Below the pieces are notes generated by a model. It was not told where the DNA came from. It was given only the letters and a program-made list of their open reading frames with translations, and made no database searches. 64,000 nt of DNA from contig CM043968.1 in NCBI GenBank assembly GCA_014529385.2, positions 6,610,501 to 6,674,500 of the forward strand, read 5' to 3'. This stretch comes from Adiantum capillus-veneris (Eukaryota; Streptophyta; Polypodiopsida; Polypodiales; Pteridaceae). Shown here one piece after another: positions 10,034 to 21,989 of the stretch; within the stretch, counting starts at the first letter, position 1, and every line of letters begins with the position of its first letter. A program made the position numbers and the translations under genes.

Positions 10034-12730
10034 GAGTCCACACTCCAAAATGAAGCTCCTCGAGCTCTTGCATAGAGCAAGATGCCTTCAAAATGTAAGC
10101 ATAGCCTTCAAGAAGAAAGTATAGGTGACGAAATCTGGAGAGATACACTTGCTTTGCGTCTACTGAAAGCGTCCTAGAGCATGACATGCTTCCCCAAGAG
10201 CCCTGGACAAGGTATGGCCTCATTAATTCTCTCAACCATGTCAACATCTTGTAGAAGGTCACATTCAGACTGAATTTGGAGAGATGCATTGCTGAAAACA
10301 GCCTAGAACTTTCTATCGTGCGTATCCTGCAATCAGTGCATTCCAAGAGATGACATTCTAGATGAAAAGCTCCTCAACCACTTTTTGTGCTTTCTTAAAC
10401 ACACCACATTTGGAAGGCAATACTAAGCACAACATCTTTTTTTCAACAGCCTCTGACGAACAATACAATTGTGAATTTTTGTGCCCATATCAGCTTCTTG
10501 CGTACGTGATTGCATCTGGATAAGGCTGTTGAAAGGAAAATAGAGCTTTTTGGCCCTACCCTTGTGGAGAAAATCATGAAATTAGTGCATTCCAAGAGTC
10601 CACACTCAGGACATGAATCTCCTCGAGCACTTGTGTAGAGCCACATGCCTTCAAGACGAAAGTATAAGTGACTAAATTTGCAGAGATATATTTTCTTTGC
10701 ATCCACTGAAAACAACCTAGAGAATTTTGGTCACCTTCGTGTTGTACACATCCCGCAATCAGAGCATTCCAAGAGGCCACATTCTGGACAGAAAGCTACT
10801 CAACCACTTTTTGTGCTTTCTAAAGCACACCAACCACATTAAGCAGTGCCAAGCACGACATCCTTTTTCAACAGCCTCTGAGTAACAATACAATGGTGAA
10901 TCTTTGTACCTATATCAGTCCATCTTGCGCAGAGCAACATGTCTTCAAGATGCATGTGTAGCTAATTGCATCTGGAGCGAGCCCCTCGCTTCGCTTCAAC
11001 AAGAGCTTTCTAGCCCTGCCCTTGTTGCGTGCATCCCGCAATCAGTGCATTCCAAGAGGCGACATTCTGGCCAAGAAGCTGCTCATGCACTTTTTGTGCT
11101 TTCTCATGCAACCCACATTTGGCATACATATCGACCAAGGCAGTGCCAAGCACGACATCCTTTTGCAACAGCTTCTAACAAACAAGATAATGGTGGAACT
11201 TTGTGCCCATATCAACATCTTGCGTAGAGCCACATACCTTCAAGATGCATGTGTAACTCATTGAATCTAGGGAGAGCTCCTCGCTTTTCTTCGACGAGAA
11301 CTTTCTAGCCCTACTCTTGTTGCGCACATCCCGCAATCAGTGCATTTCAAGAGGCGGCATTCCGTCCAAAAAGCTGCTCAAGCACTCTTTGTGCTTTCTC
11401 AAGCACACCAGATTTGGCATCAACCAGTGCCAAGCAGGACATCATTTTTCAACAGCATGCTCTTGTTGTGCACATCCTGCAATCAATGCATTCCCAGAGG
11501 TAACATTGCGGACAGGAAGCTCCTCAAGCACGTCTTTTTGTGCTTTCTCAAGCGCACCATAGTAGGCAGTGTCAAACATGACATCCTTTTTCAACAGCCT
11601 CTAACTAACAATATAATGGTGAGTCTTTGTGCCCATATCAACATCTCTCGTAGAGCCACATGCGTTCAAGATGCATGCATAGTTGATCGCCTCTGGAGAG
11701 AGACCCTCACTTCACTTCAACAAAATCTTTCTGACCGTGCTTTTGTTGTGCACATCCCGCAATCAGTGCATTCCAAGAGGCGACATTCCAGCCAGGAAGC
11801 TGCTCAAGTTCTATTTGTGCTTTCTTGAGCACTACACATTTGGCTTACATATCGACCAAGGGAGTACCAAGCATGACATCGTTTTTCAACAACCTCTAAC
11901 TAACAATATAATTGCGAATTTTTGTGCCCATATCAGTATCTTGTGTAGAGTTACATGCCTTCAAGATACATACGTAGGTAATTGCATCTGGAGAGAGGCC
12001 CTCGCTTTGCATCCATATCAACCAAGACAATGCAAAGCACGTTGCACAAGGAAAATCTTGGAATCAATATATTCCAAGAGTCCACACTCCAAAAAGAAAC
12101 CTCCTCGAGCTCTTGCATAGAGCAATATGCCTTCAAGATGTAAGCATAGCCTTCAAGGCAAAAATATAGATGACTAAATTTGGAGAGATACACTTGCTTT
12201 GGATCAGCTAAAAGCAGCCTAGAGCATGCCATGCTTCCCCAAGAGCGTCGGACCACGTAGGGCCTCATTAATTCTCTCACCCATGTCAACCGCTTGCATA
12301 AGGTCACTGGCCTTCAAGGTGCAAGAGTAAGTAGTAGGTCTCAAAGTGCCAAGCACGCCATCTCTTTTCAAGAGCACATTGCATAGAGCCACATGCCTGC
12401 AAGATGTACACGTAGGTGATAGCGTATGGAGAAAGGCCCTCGCTTCGCACCTGCTCGAAATAGCCCAGAGCTTCTTGCCCGGCCCTTGTCGGGCATATCA
12501 TGCAATTAGTGTGTTTCGAAAGATGACATCCTGCATAGTAGCACCACATTTGGCATACATGTCGACCAAGGCATTGTGAAGCACGGCAATTTTCTGCAAC
12601 AACCCCTGACTAACAATGTCAAGGTGAACTTTGAAACCCATATCGGCTTCTTGTGTTGAGCCACATGCCTTCAAGATGCATGCGTATGTGATTGCAATTG
12701 GAGAGAGGCCCTCGCTTTGCATCCTTTGAA
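10034..12730 (-). pseudogene. Decayed PLS-type PPR repeat array, right part
   Basis: This continues the array of 5659-7298 beyond the insertion. Minus-strand blocks include VASWNALIAGCVQHEGDQ (about 10780), AITYVYILQACGSMQ (about 12450) and the best-kept unit at 12498-12722 (ISPIAITYACILKACGS-like segment, then VHLDIVSQGLLQK and NALVDMYAKCGA). Order and spacing are those of P, L and S repeats. Frames break every 80-150 codons. The stretch 11660-12305 closely parallels 6880-7298 plus 10034-10260, so part of the array is a segmental duplication. The 5' end of the ancestral gene probably lies near 12.7 kb. No E/DYW domain is recognisable. Confidence 0.85.
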
Positions 12731-12854
12731 AACAGTCGAGTGCTTTGCGGCCCTATTCTTGTTGCGTGTATCAGTCAATCAACGCACTCCAAGAGATGGC
12801 ATTTGGGCCCTCACTTGAAGACTCATGAGTCAAGGCCATAATGTCCATTCAAGG

Positions 12855-12995
12855 ATTTCTGTGACTGACGCCTTACGCGAGGCCTTTGTTGCACATGGCG
12901 AGGTGGTAGTGGTAGTGGGTTTGGGTCTACCTTTGCCTTGAATTCCTCTGACTCTGCTCATGCCGTGGCGATGGAGGCGACTTCAGCACTGCGCT
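12855..12995 (+). pseudogene. Possible RRM (glycine-rich RNA-binding protein) relic
   Basis: The frame starting near 12862 gives VTDALREAFVAHGEVV, the helix-1/strand-2 signature of plant RRM domains. After a one-frame shift the sequence gives GSGFGSTFALNSSDSAHAV and then AMEA, which fits the RNP1 box (GFGFVTF in the family) and the following helix. Only about 45 residues are present, the RNP1 aromatic positions are partly lost, and a frameshift divides it. The match rests on motif order alone. Confidence 0.4.
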
Positions 12996-13086
12996 CTGAG
13001 CTGGCAATGAGGGCGAGCAGCACAATGGGGCAAGCCGGTGTGCAATGGGTGGAGTGAGAAAGCGACGAGGTGTGACAGCTTTTCTG

Positions 13087-13088
<2 letters not shown>

Positions 13089-13167
<79 letters not shown>
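13089..13167. repeat. (GA)n microsatellite, about 78 bp
   Basis: An essentially pure GA run. The long RE/ER and SL frames over it are artefacts of the repeat. Confidence 0.97.
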
Positions 13168-13168
<1 letters not shown>

Positions 13169-13249
13169 AGATTGGGAAAGTCACTATTTTTAACAAGGCC
13201 ACGTGGATGGACGTGGAGCCAGAATTGAGATTTTGTCTTCTACGCTAAC

Positions 13250-14410
13250 GAAGCAATGAAGGCTTTTTTGGGGAGGCTTTGAAGGAGGCTATGGAAGGTG
13301 GCCTAGTGAAACGAGAAGTTTTTTTGTCGGATGCCTATCCGGACGCGGTACTCCCTGCCCTGCGCAACAGCCTTAGGTTTTGCTGCTCCCTACCTTGGAC
13401 TAGATCTAGTACCAACCTGTCTAACTTGTGCGTCTCATCTTTATGTTCGTCTCATGTGCACCTTAAACTCGGGGTCCAATATTTGTGGCTAATTCAGTGT
13501 TCGATACATTAGGTGTGCAATATGGTATGGATTTATAGTTACTTAAAGATTCCTGATGTACATCAAGGTAAATAAGTTTATGGATTACTCATAGGGCAAA
13601 GGTTAATATGGTAATCCTAACACTATCTGTAGTTTGACACAACAGGGATGGCATAGACACTATTTGTAGTTTGAGACAACAACAAGGAAACAGAATCATC
13701 ATTTTACACAACTATGAATTGTTAGATTTTACTAAATCTTCATCAGAAGTCATGACTAACTAATCCACCGAAAGGCACTTATGAGTCACAATTTCAACAA
13801 AACAAAAAAATGATGACTATTTCTTGGTTCTCAAAAAAAAGTCTCAAATTTTCTATCATCTACATATTTTAGGTAAACCAAGAAATAGTCAATACTATGC
13901 ATGATGTAGTTGATGGTTATATTGTCTTGTGGGTGACTACCATAAACCAAGAGGGGAGACCTGGGATCTGGTTGTAACTATAAGACCCATGCAGAGACTA
14001 GCTAGATCCATCCCTTACCTCCACCTATATAGATAACAATAAGCTCTGTTGAAGCTGAGGAGCCTCTCTCTACACTGCGAGCTATTATCGAGGTGGCAAG
14101 CTTTTGTTTGGTGCCTCTCATACGTTGCGGAAGACCAGTTGGTGATCATCAGTCTAGTGGTGGTGTATGTATATTTGTGGGATTGTGTTGGCGACATTGT
14201 GTGCGTGAGCATGGCACTTTGGTTCCAAGTAGAGCTACGTGGATTTCTTTATAGGTTGAGGATGCTTTTGTAGGGATTTTATGTGTGTGTGCTCCCATTG
14301 CAGCTTGTGCTAGGGCTTGTTTTTAGCAACAACGTGTGCATGTATTGCCTATTATGGACTCATGGATTGTCGGGGGTTGGTGATTTCAACAATGTAGAGA
14401 TTGTAGAGGA
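13250..14410. other. No gene recognised
   Basis: No recognisable protein on either strand. One near-duplicate phrase (acactatctgtagtttgac and acactatttgtagtttgag) occurs at about 13618-13675. Short clean frames at 14015-14270 show no known motif. Confidence 0.45.
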
Positions 14411-14529
14411 TTGACGGGTTGTTATGTTCTTGCCCTACCTTCTATTTTTGGCTTTGAGAGAGATGCTTGGGACAAATTTCTCTTTGCGGTTTTGGGTGAG
14501 GATGTATGGCTTGTACCTTCCTTCCCCCA

Positions 14530-15690
14530 GTTGAGGCACGGTCAGATGTTCCAAAAGATGGCTTTCTGTGGTTGCACACAAATTGCAACATACACATAGT
14601 GTCATTCGTGGATCCTTTGCATACTTGTTGTTTGGAAATCTTTTGTGCATTGTGACTTTCATTAATGCTTATTGAGGCATGTCTGGGTATAGCCACATCA
14701 GGCTCAATGCAAATGCAAAATGTGCACATGGAAGATTAGTCATGTACATTTTGTTTTTTGTTGTTTTTTTTTGCAAAACTCACAGTTTGTGAGTGGAATG
14801 TATTAAAACCAAAAAGTCACATAGCAGGCCATGCTTGCATCAAGCCATGGCATCAACCTTTACCATGAGAGACAAGATGAAATCACAATGACCCAGATCA
14901 AAATAGAATACTAGCTAGAACATGGGAGGCCAATCCCAACCAAGGAAGACACCTACACATCTCACAAAAAAAAACATACCATAGAGCTTGCCGAAAGGGC
15001 GGGGCTCATCGTCCCCATCAATATAAGACGCCTCTCAAGGTGCCACCATGACGGCAAGTCAAAGCGATCGAATAAAACCGAGCCAAAATCATAACCACCA
15101 AACAAAGGCTTCAACCAACTGGTCCAAACCCCAAAGGGCGTAGGAGCAAGACAAAGGTAAAAGGAGGGCGGGAAAGAGACACTACCAAGAGATCCACCCC
15201 ATCCGACGTCAAGGAAACATGCAAGAAAAGGGGAGACATTCCCCAACATGGAAATTCGCTCACTGTCATAGGGTAGATAAGGGAGAACCAAAACAGACCG
15301 ATCGCCCATTCTCCTCCTCGGGAGGATAAGGAGGGAGGGGTGACTACTCCCAAGGTCAAAAAAATGAGGGTGTTGGCAAGGGAGGGCTGCAATTACGAAG
15401 ATGGAGTAGTTACAAAGACAACTGCAGTTTTTAATGAAAGGTTTTTGTAGGTGCAAAACTTTTGCATACACATTTTGATCCTCCAAATTTAGTGAGATTG
15501 ATACATTTGCATAGGTTTCAGATAGTTGCTTTGTTCCCCAGTTGAGGCACACAAATTGCAGCACACACATAGTGTCATTTATGGATCCTTTGCATACTTG
15601 TTGTTTGGAAATCTTTTGTGCATTGTGACTTTCATTGATGCTTATTAAGGCATGTCTGGGTATAACTGATTCATGCAAAATTTGAATCAT
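14530..15690. repeat. Diverged dispersed repeat, copies 1 and 2 (possible LINE 3' end on minus strand)
   Basis: The segment ttgaggcac through atggctttctgtggttgcac to gcttattgaggcatgtctgg at 14532-14690 recurs at 15538-15665 and 17262-17405. Between the first two lies 14992-15540, which recurs as a whole at 16660-17262 (shared words cgcctctcaaggtgccac, gtccaaaccccaaag, gagacactaccaa, ttaatgaaaggtt). Just left of it, read on the minus strand, ggttttaatacattccactc and ctgtgagttttgcaaaaa resemble the 3' end and A-tail of a plant LINE. The coding content is not recognisable, so the LINE call is tentative. Confidence 0.65.
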
Positions 15691-16258
15691 TTACATACCA
15701 AGTATTTTTTTAAAATTTCTATGTTTGTATGGCTAGTTGATCTTGTATGGACTTTATGCTCGATAAATGTTCGCAATGGCAAGTTTCACTTTGTTGCATG
15801 GGCTAGATAGTGTAGATACAAAATTGTGGCGTGCACATTTTGGTCATCTGAATTTTGCTAATTTTTTTGCATTTAAAAAAATATAGATAATTGTGTCATT
15901 GCCCCCTCTTGAGGCATCATTGCAAGCTTATAAAAATTCTCAATTTTGGAAAAAATGGAGCATTCTATGTTTCCAAAGGATCTTTTTGTGCATGCTACTC
16001 TACAGATTGCAGCTTATCCATAGTGATATTGATGCTCTTATTGTTAGGGTAAAGGTGGCATGTGCCTTGCTTGAGTCAGACGCCCAATTTTTTATCACCC
16101 ATTGACTTTACTGACCATTGATCTTATTCTTTTACATAATAGAATAAGGGGTCTCACACATTTAATAGTGGGTACTCCACCCACATACAGTCAATCCCTT
16201 TACACTCAACACATGCACAATCACCCCACAAAGCTTCCACTTTGGTGTGCTCTTCAAC

Positions 16259-16270
16259 TGGTATCAGAGC
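16259..16270 (+). other. Primer-binding site (initiator tRNA-Met) with preceding LTR end
   Basis: TGGTATCAGAGC is the complement of the 3' end of initiator tRNA-Met used by many plant LTR retrotransposons. It follows two bases after a sequence ending ...gtgctcttca, a proper LTR CA end at 16256. A purine-rich leader (atagggggagtggcaacag) follows. The 5' boundary of this LTR and its partner are not found, so only the 5' end of a dead element is left here. Confidence 0.75.
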
Positions 16271-16644
16271 ATAGGGGGAGTGGCAACAGAAACCTTGACA
16301 TTATGTCATGGAGAGTAGAAAAAAGCAAGAATAAAACCTTTTGCAGCTTGTTTTTTCCATTTTTGGGCTTTGAAACATAGCTTTTGTATATCTCTGTCAC
16401 ATAGATTTTGATTGGTATGATCCAGGAGTCTAAGTTGGGATTTGGGCATGTTTTGGAGTAGATGGTGATGTTTATTTTTGAAATTCTATTAGAAATTACA
16501 AAAGGTGTAGCATTAGGTTTATTATGCACTTTCGAACCCCGAAACCTCGTTTTTGGCATATCTCTTATACTCAGACTTGGATCTATATGATGTAAGAGTC
16601 TATCCTAGGGTTCCTCAACATTTTGGATGTTTTGGAGCTTTCCA

Positions 16645-17460
16645 AAAGGACAAGTCCCATTGTCCTTATCATCAAAAGATGCCTCTCAAGGTGCCACAAA
16701 AACGGCGCCTCTGCCACGACAATCTGCATGCCCATAGGGAGCCTCCAAATAAAGCCAAAAGGATGACAGACAATCAAAACAAAATTGTAACCACCAATCA
16801 AATCTTCAACCGCCTGGGTCCAAACCCCAAAGGGGTAGGAGGTGGACAAAGAGCAAAGGAGGGCATGAAAGAGACACTACCAAAAGGTCCATTCCATCCG
16901 ACGCCAGAGCAACTGGCTAGAAAAGAGGATCCATGCCCCGACCTAGAAATCCGCTCACTCTCACAAGGCCATCCTTTGCCTGTCACATTCCAGAGAAGCC
17001 CGCAAGGGGAGCACCAAAATAGAATGATCACCCATTATCCTCCTTGGGAGGAGGTGGGAAGGGCGATTGCTCCCAAGGTCCAAAAAATGAGGGTGTCGCC
17101 AAGGGAGAGCCGCAATTACAAAAATGGAGCAGTTATAAAGGTGATTGCAGTCTTTAATGAAAGGTTGTTGTAGACATAGAACTTTTGCAAGCACATTTTG
17201 ATCTTCTAAATTTTGCGAGCTTGATACATCTGCACAGGTTTTAGGTAGCTGCTTTGTTCCCCCAATTGAGGCACCATCAAATGTTCCAAAAGATGGTTTT
17301 GTGTGGTTGCACACAAATTGCAGCATATGAATTTTGTGTGGTTGCACACAATTTGGAAATCTTTTGTGCATTATGAATCTCATTGATGCTTATTATGGCA
17401 TGTTTGGGTAAAGCCATTTCAGGCAGAGTTTGAATCATTTATGTGCTTTGAGTTTTTTTT
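16645..17460. repeat. Diverged dispersed repeat, copy 3
   Basis: Second long copy of the 14992-15680 unit in the same orientation, with indels. An open plus frame of about 200 codons (16553-17173) lies across it, but the homologous copy at 15 kb is not open in that frame, so it is unlikely to be a real gene. Confidence 0.75.
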
Positions 17461-18200
17461 TAAATGTCTACGCTTGTACAACAAGTTGCTCTTGTAGGGA
17501 GTTTATGGTTAATAAATGTACTATTTACGATCTCACTTTGCATTACATGATTGTGGAAATTTTCATGTTTTTTTCATGGGCTATGTAGGCTCAATGCATA
17601 TGAAAATTGTGTCAAAAATTGAGCATGCACACTTTATATTTAAAGTCTAGAGTAGACGAAAAATTGCTGCATGCACATTTTTGTCACCATGAACTTTTGC
17701 CAATTTGTTGCATCTGCAAAATTGAAAATGGCCTATGAACTTCGTGAATGGCGGAATTAAGAGAATTAGAGTGAGCATTTTCATGAGACTACTTTGAGAA
17801 CACAAAGGGTGAACTTAATTGGCGGTAGCAACATAACCATTATACTTAATTAACTTGGCATGAACAATACTTTTTTAAGAGAGAGAGTTAGAGAACTTGA
17901 CAATAGTTGAGGATCGAATTTATGTGGAGCCGGTCCCCCCTCCAATAGGCTTTTGTATTGTAGATTTTCACATCAAGAGAGACTTGGCACAATACAATCT
18001 TTGTTTTCCTTGTGACCTAGGTGATGCAATGAAGATGGAAAGCTTCATGCATCACGAGAATAACATAAACTTATAAAAGCATTAACCATCCGCAGCCTCA
18101 GTCCCAAGGCCTCAAGACACCTTCGAGGGGATAATTCTAGGCGAGCAATTTTTGGTGAGCGCTTTTTAGGAATCAGGCGAGGAGATTCATTGAAAAATTC
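17460..18200. other. No gene recognised
   Basis: AT-rich sequence, no coding or structural signal seen. Confidence 0.5.
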
Positions 18201-18257
18201 TCTCTTCCTCTCTATCTCTCTCAAGCAATTTTGCTAGTCTCCACTCCTTTTTTTTCT

Positions 18258-18360
<103 letters not shown>

Positions 18361-18516
18361 CAATGAGGTAATAGGGAGATTGAGATACAGACAAAGATAT
18401 GCCACCTTTCAAATTGTTTCAAAAACAACAGAAACTAGGGTACTTGAAAGAAGAACATCCATTAATCATAGAAGGGTTACATTTTATTGCACTTGTATTA
18501 CATAGGCAAGAAGCGT

Positions 18517-18810
18517 TCATCTTCTGGAAGGCCTGAGAGTCGCATTAGTGTTGCACTCAAGCGGAAAAAGAAGATTCACCATATTCCCTAGCTGTTGCAT
18601 CATTCGCTCCTCATCGTCCTTTGTGATGAGCCCAATCTTCTTCCAACAAGAGAAAGTGAATTGTCCCTTCTCTTTCAAGCTGAGCAAGGACCGCATATTG
18701 AGGTCTGTGTGGCAATGATAGAGGCGATACACCTTGATTGTTGCCTTCATAGCCTCTTTAAACCATTCAGCTCCATACAATGTCTCTCCGTTGGGAATGG
18801 CAAATCTCAA
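18517..18810 (-). CDS. Hypothetical 97-residue open frame
   Basis: A clean ATG-to-stop minus-strand frame (MRFAIPNGETLYGAEWFKEA at the start) with charged and aromatic residues evenly spread. I do not recognise it. It abuts, in the opposite direction, the plus-strand retroelement frame that begins near 18838, so it may be part of the same element or a fragment of a host gene. Without a homologue it stays hypothetical. Confidence 0.3.
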   Translation of the reverse strand: MRFAIPNGETLYGAEWFKEAMKATIKVYRLYHCHTDLNMRSLLSLKEKGQFTFSCWKKIGLITKDDEERMMQQLGNMVNLLFPLECNTNATLRPSRR

Positions 18811-18837
18811 GCATGTTAATTAGTTGCTGCGAGACGG

Positions 18838-19950
18838 TTAGCTAGAGGCACAAGAAGAATCTAGTACCTCAGAGCAACCAAGCAATGATATTCCCTCAGC
18901 CTCTTTCGCTGAGATGGAAACACAACCGGCAGAAGGGCTAGGAGGAGAGGAAGATTTCCAGGTACCACTAATAGATGCTGAGTAAGTGCCAATGGTCCAT
19001 CTACCTGAAGCTGAAGAAGATGCACTCAAGGAGCAGGTTGCTTAAGAGACAGATGAACAATGGAAAGCAGCAATGGATTGGGACTTGAGAGTTCTCCATT
19101 CAATCAACGTCACTCAGCTCACTCCCAACCAAATCAATGCACAATGGCATCAACAATCACTGCCATATCCTTTGATCAAGGTAGAGCTTTTACAAGTCAA
19201 AGAATGATTATACAAAGATATGCAGGAAGAAGGCATAGAGGAAGTCCACCCCAAGTGGAGAAAGAGCTGGCTAAACAAAACCCACGATACTTGATTCTGT
19301 TCACAAGAGCACCAGCAGCACTTCAAAAAGACCTAACCTTTTGTCCTGTACCAAGGGTAAGGACATGGCAAGCACATGAAGCAATCACAAAGAAGCGGCC
19401 TATATGGTTGAATTATCCAACATTGCCAACACCAGAGTAGGTAACACCAATAGAGGAATACATGGTGAAAACCCTAACAAGCGCCATGACATTCTTCAAA
19501 AGTCTCCCTGATCTCTCATGTACTATTCTCTACAAAATTTTCCGAATGCTGCTCACATGCATTGAAGCTTTTCACGAGACAGAGCCAGCAGGAGCATCGT
19601 GATGTCATTCCTCGAGAGCAATAAGTGTCTTTGCTATGACCTCAGTGGCCAGCCTTCCGAAGAAGTCCTTTATGGCTTCTACGCCCGATGCATGTTCTTG
19701 CCATCTAGCAATATGTTGGCGTTTGAGGAAGTGTTTTATACAGGGTTCTTCACTTGGCAAATGAAGCCAACGATCAACAACCTCACCTCTAGATTTGTTG
19801 GCTACTCAGCCATTGAGCTCAAAAATAGGGTTGCCATGCAGTTCTTGCGGGCTCTAGACAAAGAAAGAAAGATCAGATATGAGAAATCTTTACATGCAAT
19901 TGAAGACCGCCTCTCCAACCGTCAACCCGAAGATTACTTCAGCCCATAAA
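18838..19950 (+). pseudogene. Degenerate retroelement ORF before an LTR (product unknown)
   Basis: One plus-strand reading frame, acidic at first (SEQPSNDIPSASFAEMETQP, GGEEDFQVPLIDAE) and then mixed (LRVLHSINVTQLTPNQINAQ, MQEEGIEEVHPKWRKSWLNK), is interrupted by TAA and TGA codons. A clean stretch of 116 codons at 19599-19949 follows (LCYDLSGQPSEEVLYGFYAR, AIELKNRVAMQFLRALDKER). It ends 25 bp before a polypurine tract and LTR start, so it is the 3' coding part of an LTR retrotransposon. No protease, RT or integrase motif is present, so this is either an extra ORF or a non-autonomous element. Several internal stops would be CAA or CGA after a C-to-T change. Confidence 0.5.
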
Positions 19951-19974
19951 GCTATGTCAAGGGACGACACGGGC

Positions 19975-20400
19975 GAGGAGGGGGGGAATGTTAGCAACAA
20001 GCTAACTCGGATCACATTTTTCGGAGCTTTCATTGTAAAAATATTTATTATTTTGATGAATCGGGAATATTGTAACTCCTATTTTTCGGATAAAGTTTTT
20101 AATTGATGAGTCATGGCTACAAGCTTCCAGATTGTATCAACCTATCTTTAGTTAGAGCTCCCAGATTATTAGTTTTGACCACCAAAAACCTTGGCTAAGG
20201 TATAAAAGCCAATTTTTGTAAGTTTGTCATAAATTCTTAGATAATGAAATACAGCGTGAGCTAATGGTGCTCACTTCTCTCCTTCTCGCACGTCCTACTC
20301 CCTCCCCGATTGTCACATTGCAGTCGCGTCTATTGCGTTGCAACCGCAGGTAAGAGCTCTACGCAGACGTAAGCATTTCATGGTATTTTGTAGCTTTTGG
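19975..20400 (+). mobile_element. Polypurine tract and LTR
   Basis: A run gaggaggggggga at about 19976-19988 is followed by TGTTAGCAACAAGC, a typical LTR start at 19989. A TATA-like ggtataaaagcc is at 20199-20210, and an ataatgaaat polyadenylation-like signal at about 20240. The 3' end is uncertain; it may be near 20395, before tggcgtcaccgactcg. No second copy is in the window. Confidence 0.6.
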
Positions 20401-21074
20401 CGTCACCGACTCGCGGCTTTATTTCATCATAAGTAGGAATTTACACTTCAAAATCAAAAACTAAGTATAGGCAGGGTATTGGGGCATTATTGCTAAGCAT
20501 TTAGATGCATTCTGGGTCGAAAACGACTAGGTCAAAAACTCACTGATATTAATAATCGCGATTTTTGCACTTGACCTAAAGTGAAATTTGAGACCATAAA
20601 CATGTGTGCTTAGGTCTTATAAACATGTCCTAGAAGTTTTGTTACGTTTGGATGTCGTTTGATGCTGTAACGGATGTGATTTGTTTGCCGATGAGTGATT
20701 GGCTTTTGGTGATTTCTATCACTTGAGTGAAGCTTAAGTTAGATGCGAGTTGTTTGTTGTTTTCCAAGAGATTGACAACCTCTCGTAGCCTCTATGCACT
20801 AGTCGAGTAAACTTTGTCCCGGGGATTGACAATTTATTTGTGGTTCTCGCTATGTCTGCAATGAGATAGGAGTGAGGTTAAACACCCGTCCCACAAAGGG
20901 GAAAGCCTTTTTGAAAGAAGAGAAAACTATAGTGCATGACATGATAGTAAAGTTGAAAAGATGAGAGTGAAAGTGTTTAATTATGTTTAGAAGAGTTAAG
21001 AGCATTTTATATTAATCTTAATAACTATTAGTAATATTTAATAAAATTTGAAATCCAAATTAAAATTAAAATGT

Positions 21075-21085
<11 letters not shown>
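20400..21085. other. No gene recognised
   Basis: Could include leader sequence of the neighbouring element. No open frame with recognisable content. Confidence 0.45.
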
Positions 21086-21129
<44 letters not shown>

Positions 21130-21289
21130 TTGCATCACCACCCATCCCCTCTAAACATGGAAAGCCGCCCCCTCCCGCCCGCCCCCCCTCTCTCTTTCTC
21201 TCTCGCACCGCCCCCCCCCCCCCCCCCCCCCTCTTCTTACCCCCTCCCTTTCCCCTGTGGGAAGCACCCCCTCCTCTCTCTCTCTTATG

Positions 21290-21342
<53 letters not shown>

Positions 21343-21544
21343 TATCCCTTTTTAGTCATGTGCTCTTGTCAAAGGAGCTTATGAGGGAACACACTCTTAA
21401 CTACGGAGCACCCTCCTAAAAGGGTAAGGGAGCTAAAAGGCTATCCTAGCCTACTCATAATAACCACCCACTTGACTTGAGGGTACCGCTCCCCTTGGAA
21501 GGAATCTATCGATTTTTTTGAAAGAAAACCCTCCACTACACCAT

Positions 21545-21585
<41 letters not shown>

Positions 21586-21610
21586 CCCCCCCCCCCCCCC
21601 CCCCCCCACA
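21082..21610. repeat. Cluster of CT microsatellites and two poly-C tracts
   Basis: (CT)n at 21082-21126, poly-C at 21210-21230, (CT)n at 21292-21340, then (CT)n running directly into a poly-C of about 25 at 21549-21607. The purine strand thus carries long G runs next to GA repeats, a sequence type able to form triplex or quadruplex structures. Confidence 0.95.
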
Positions 21611-21989
21611 CAAATCACCTCACCTCCCAACCCCTTTAATAATTCAAAAAGGAGACTTGTGACCACTCATTCCTATACAAGGGAAAAGGTTTCTTGACAA
21701 AAACACACATGCACAAAAGTGACTCAAGTTGCTAGAAGATAACCACATACTACTCACCTCCTTGAAAAGGTGGTTTTGGCTTGTAGAGCAAGGGTAAGTT
21801 TCTTTGACGGTTTGTTGACTCTCAAAGAGCACTTTTGAGGTGCTTCAAATGTAGCATTAATGTTGTCATTAGGCTCTTTAGAAGAGGATGCTAGAGGTAA
21901 GCATCTCTTTGAAATAAGTTTTTTGGGTCGACTTGTTCTTATTCTTTGTGGTGATTGCGAGTTATTTTTTCTCTTCACCATGCTCTCTA

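Noticed and set aside
13045-13248. Open frames of RE/ER or SL repeats here and at other GA/CT and CA/GT runs
   Set aside because: They are translations of microsatellites, open in several frames on both strands.
14962-15690. 242-codon minus-strand frame
   Set aside because: It lies on a dispersed repeat. The copy at 16.7 kb does not conserve it.
16553-17173. 206-codon plus-strand frame
   Set aside because: The homologous repeat copy at 15 kb is not open in this frame, so it is chance.
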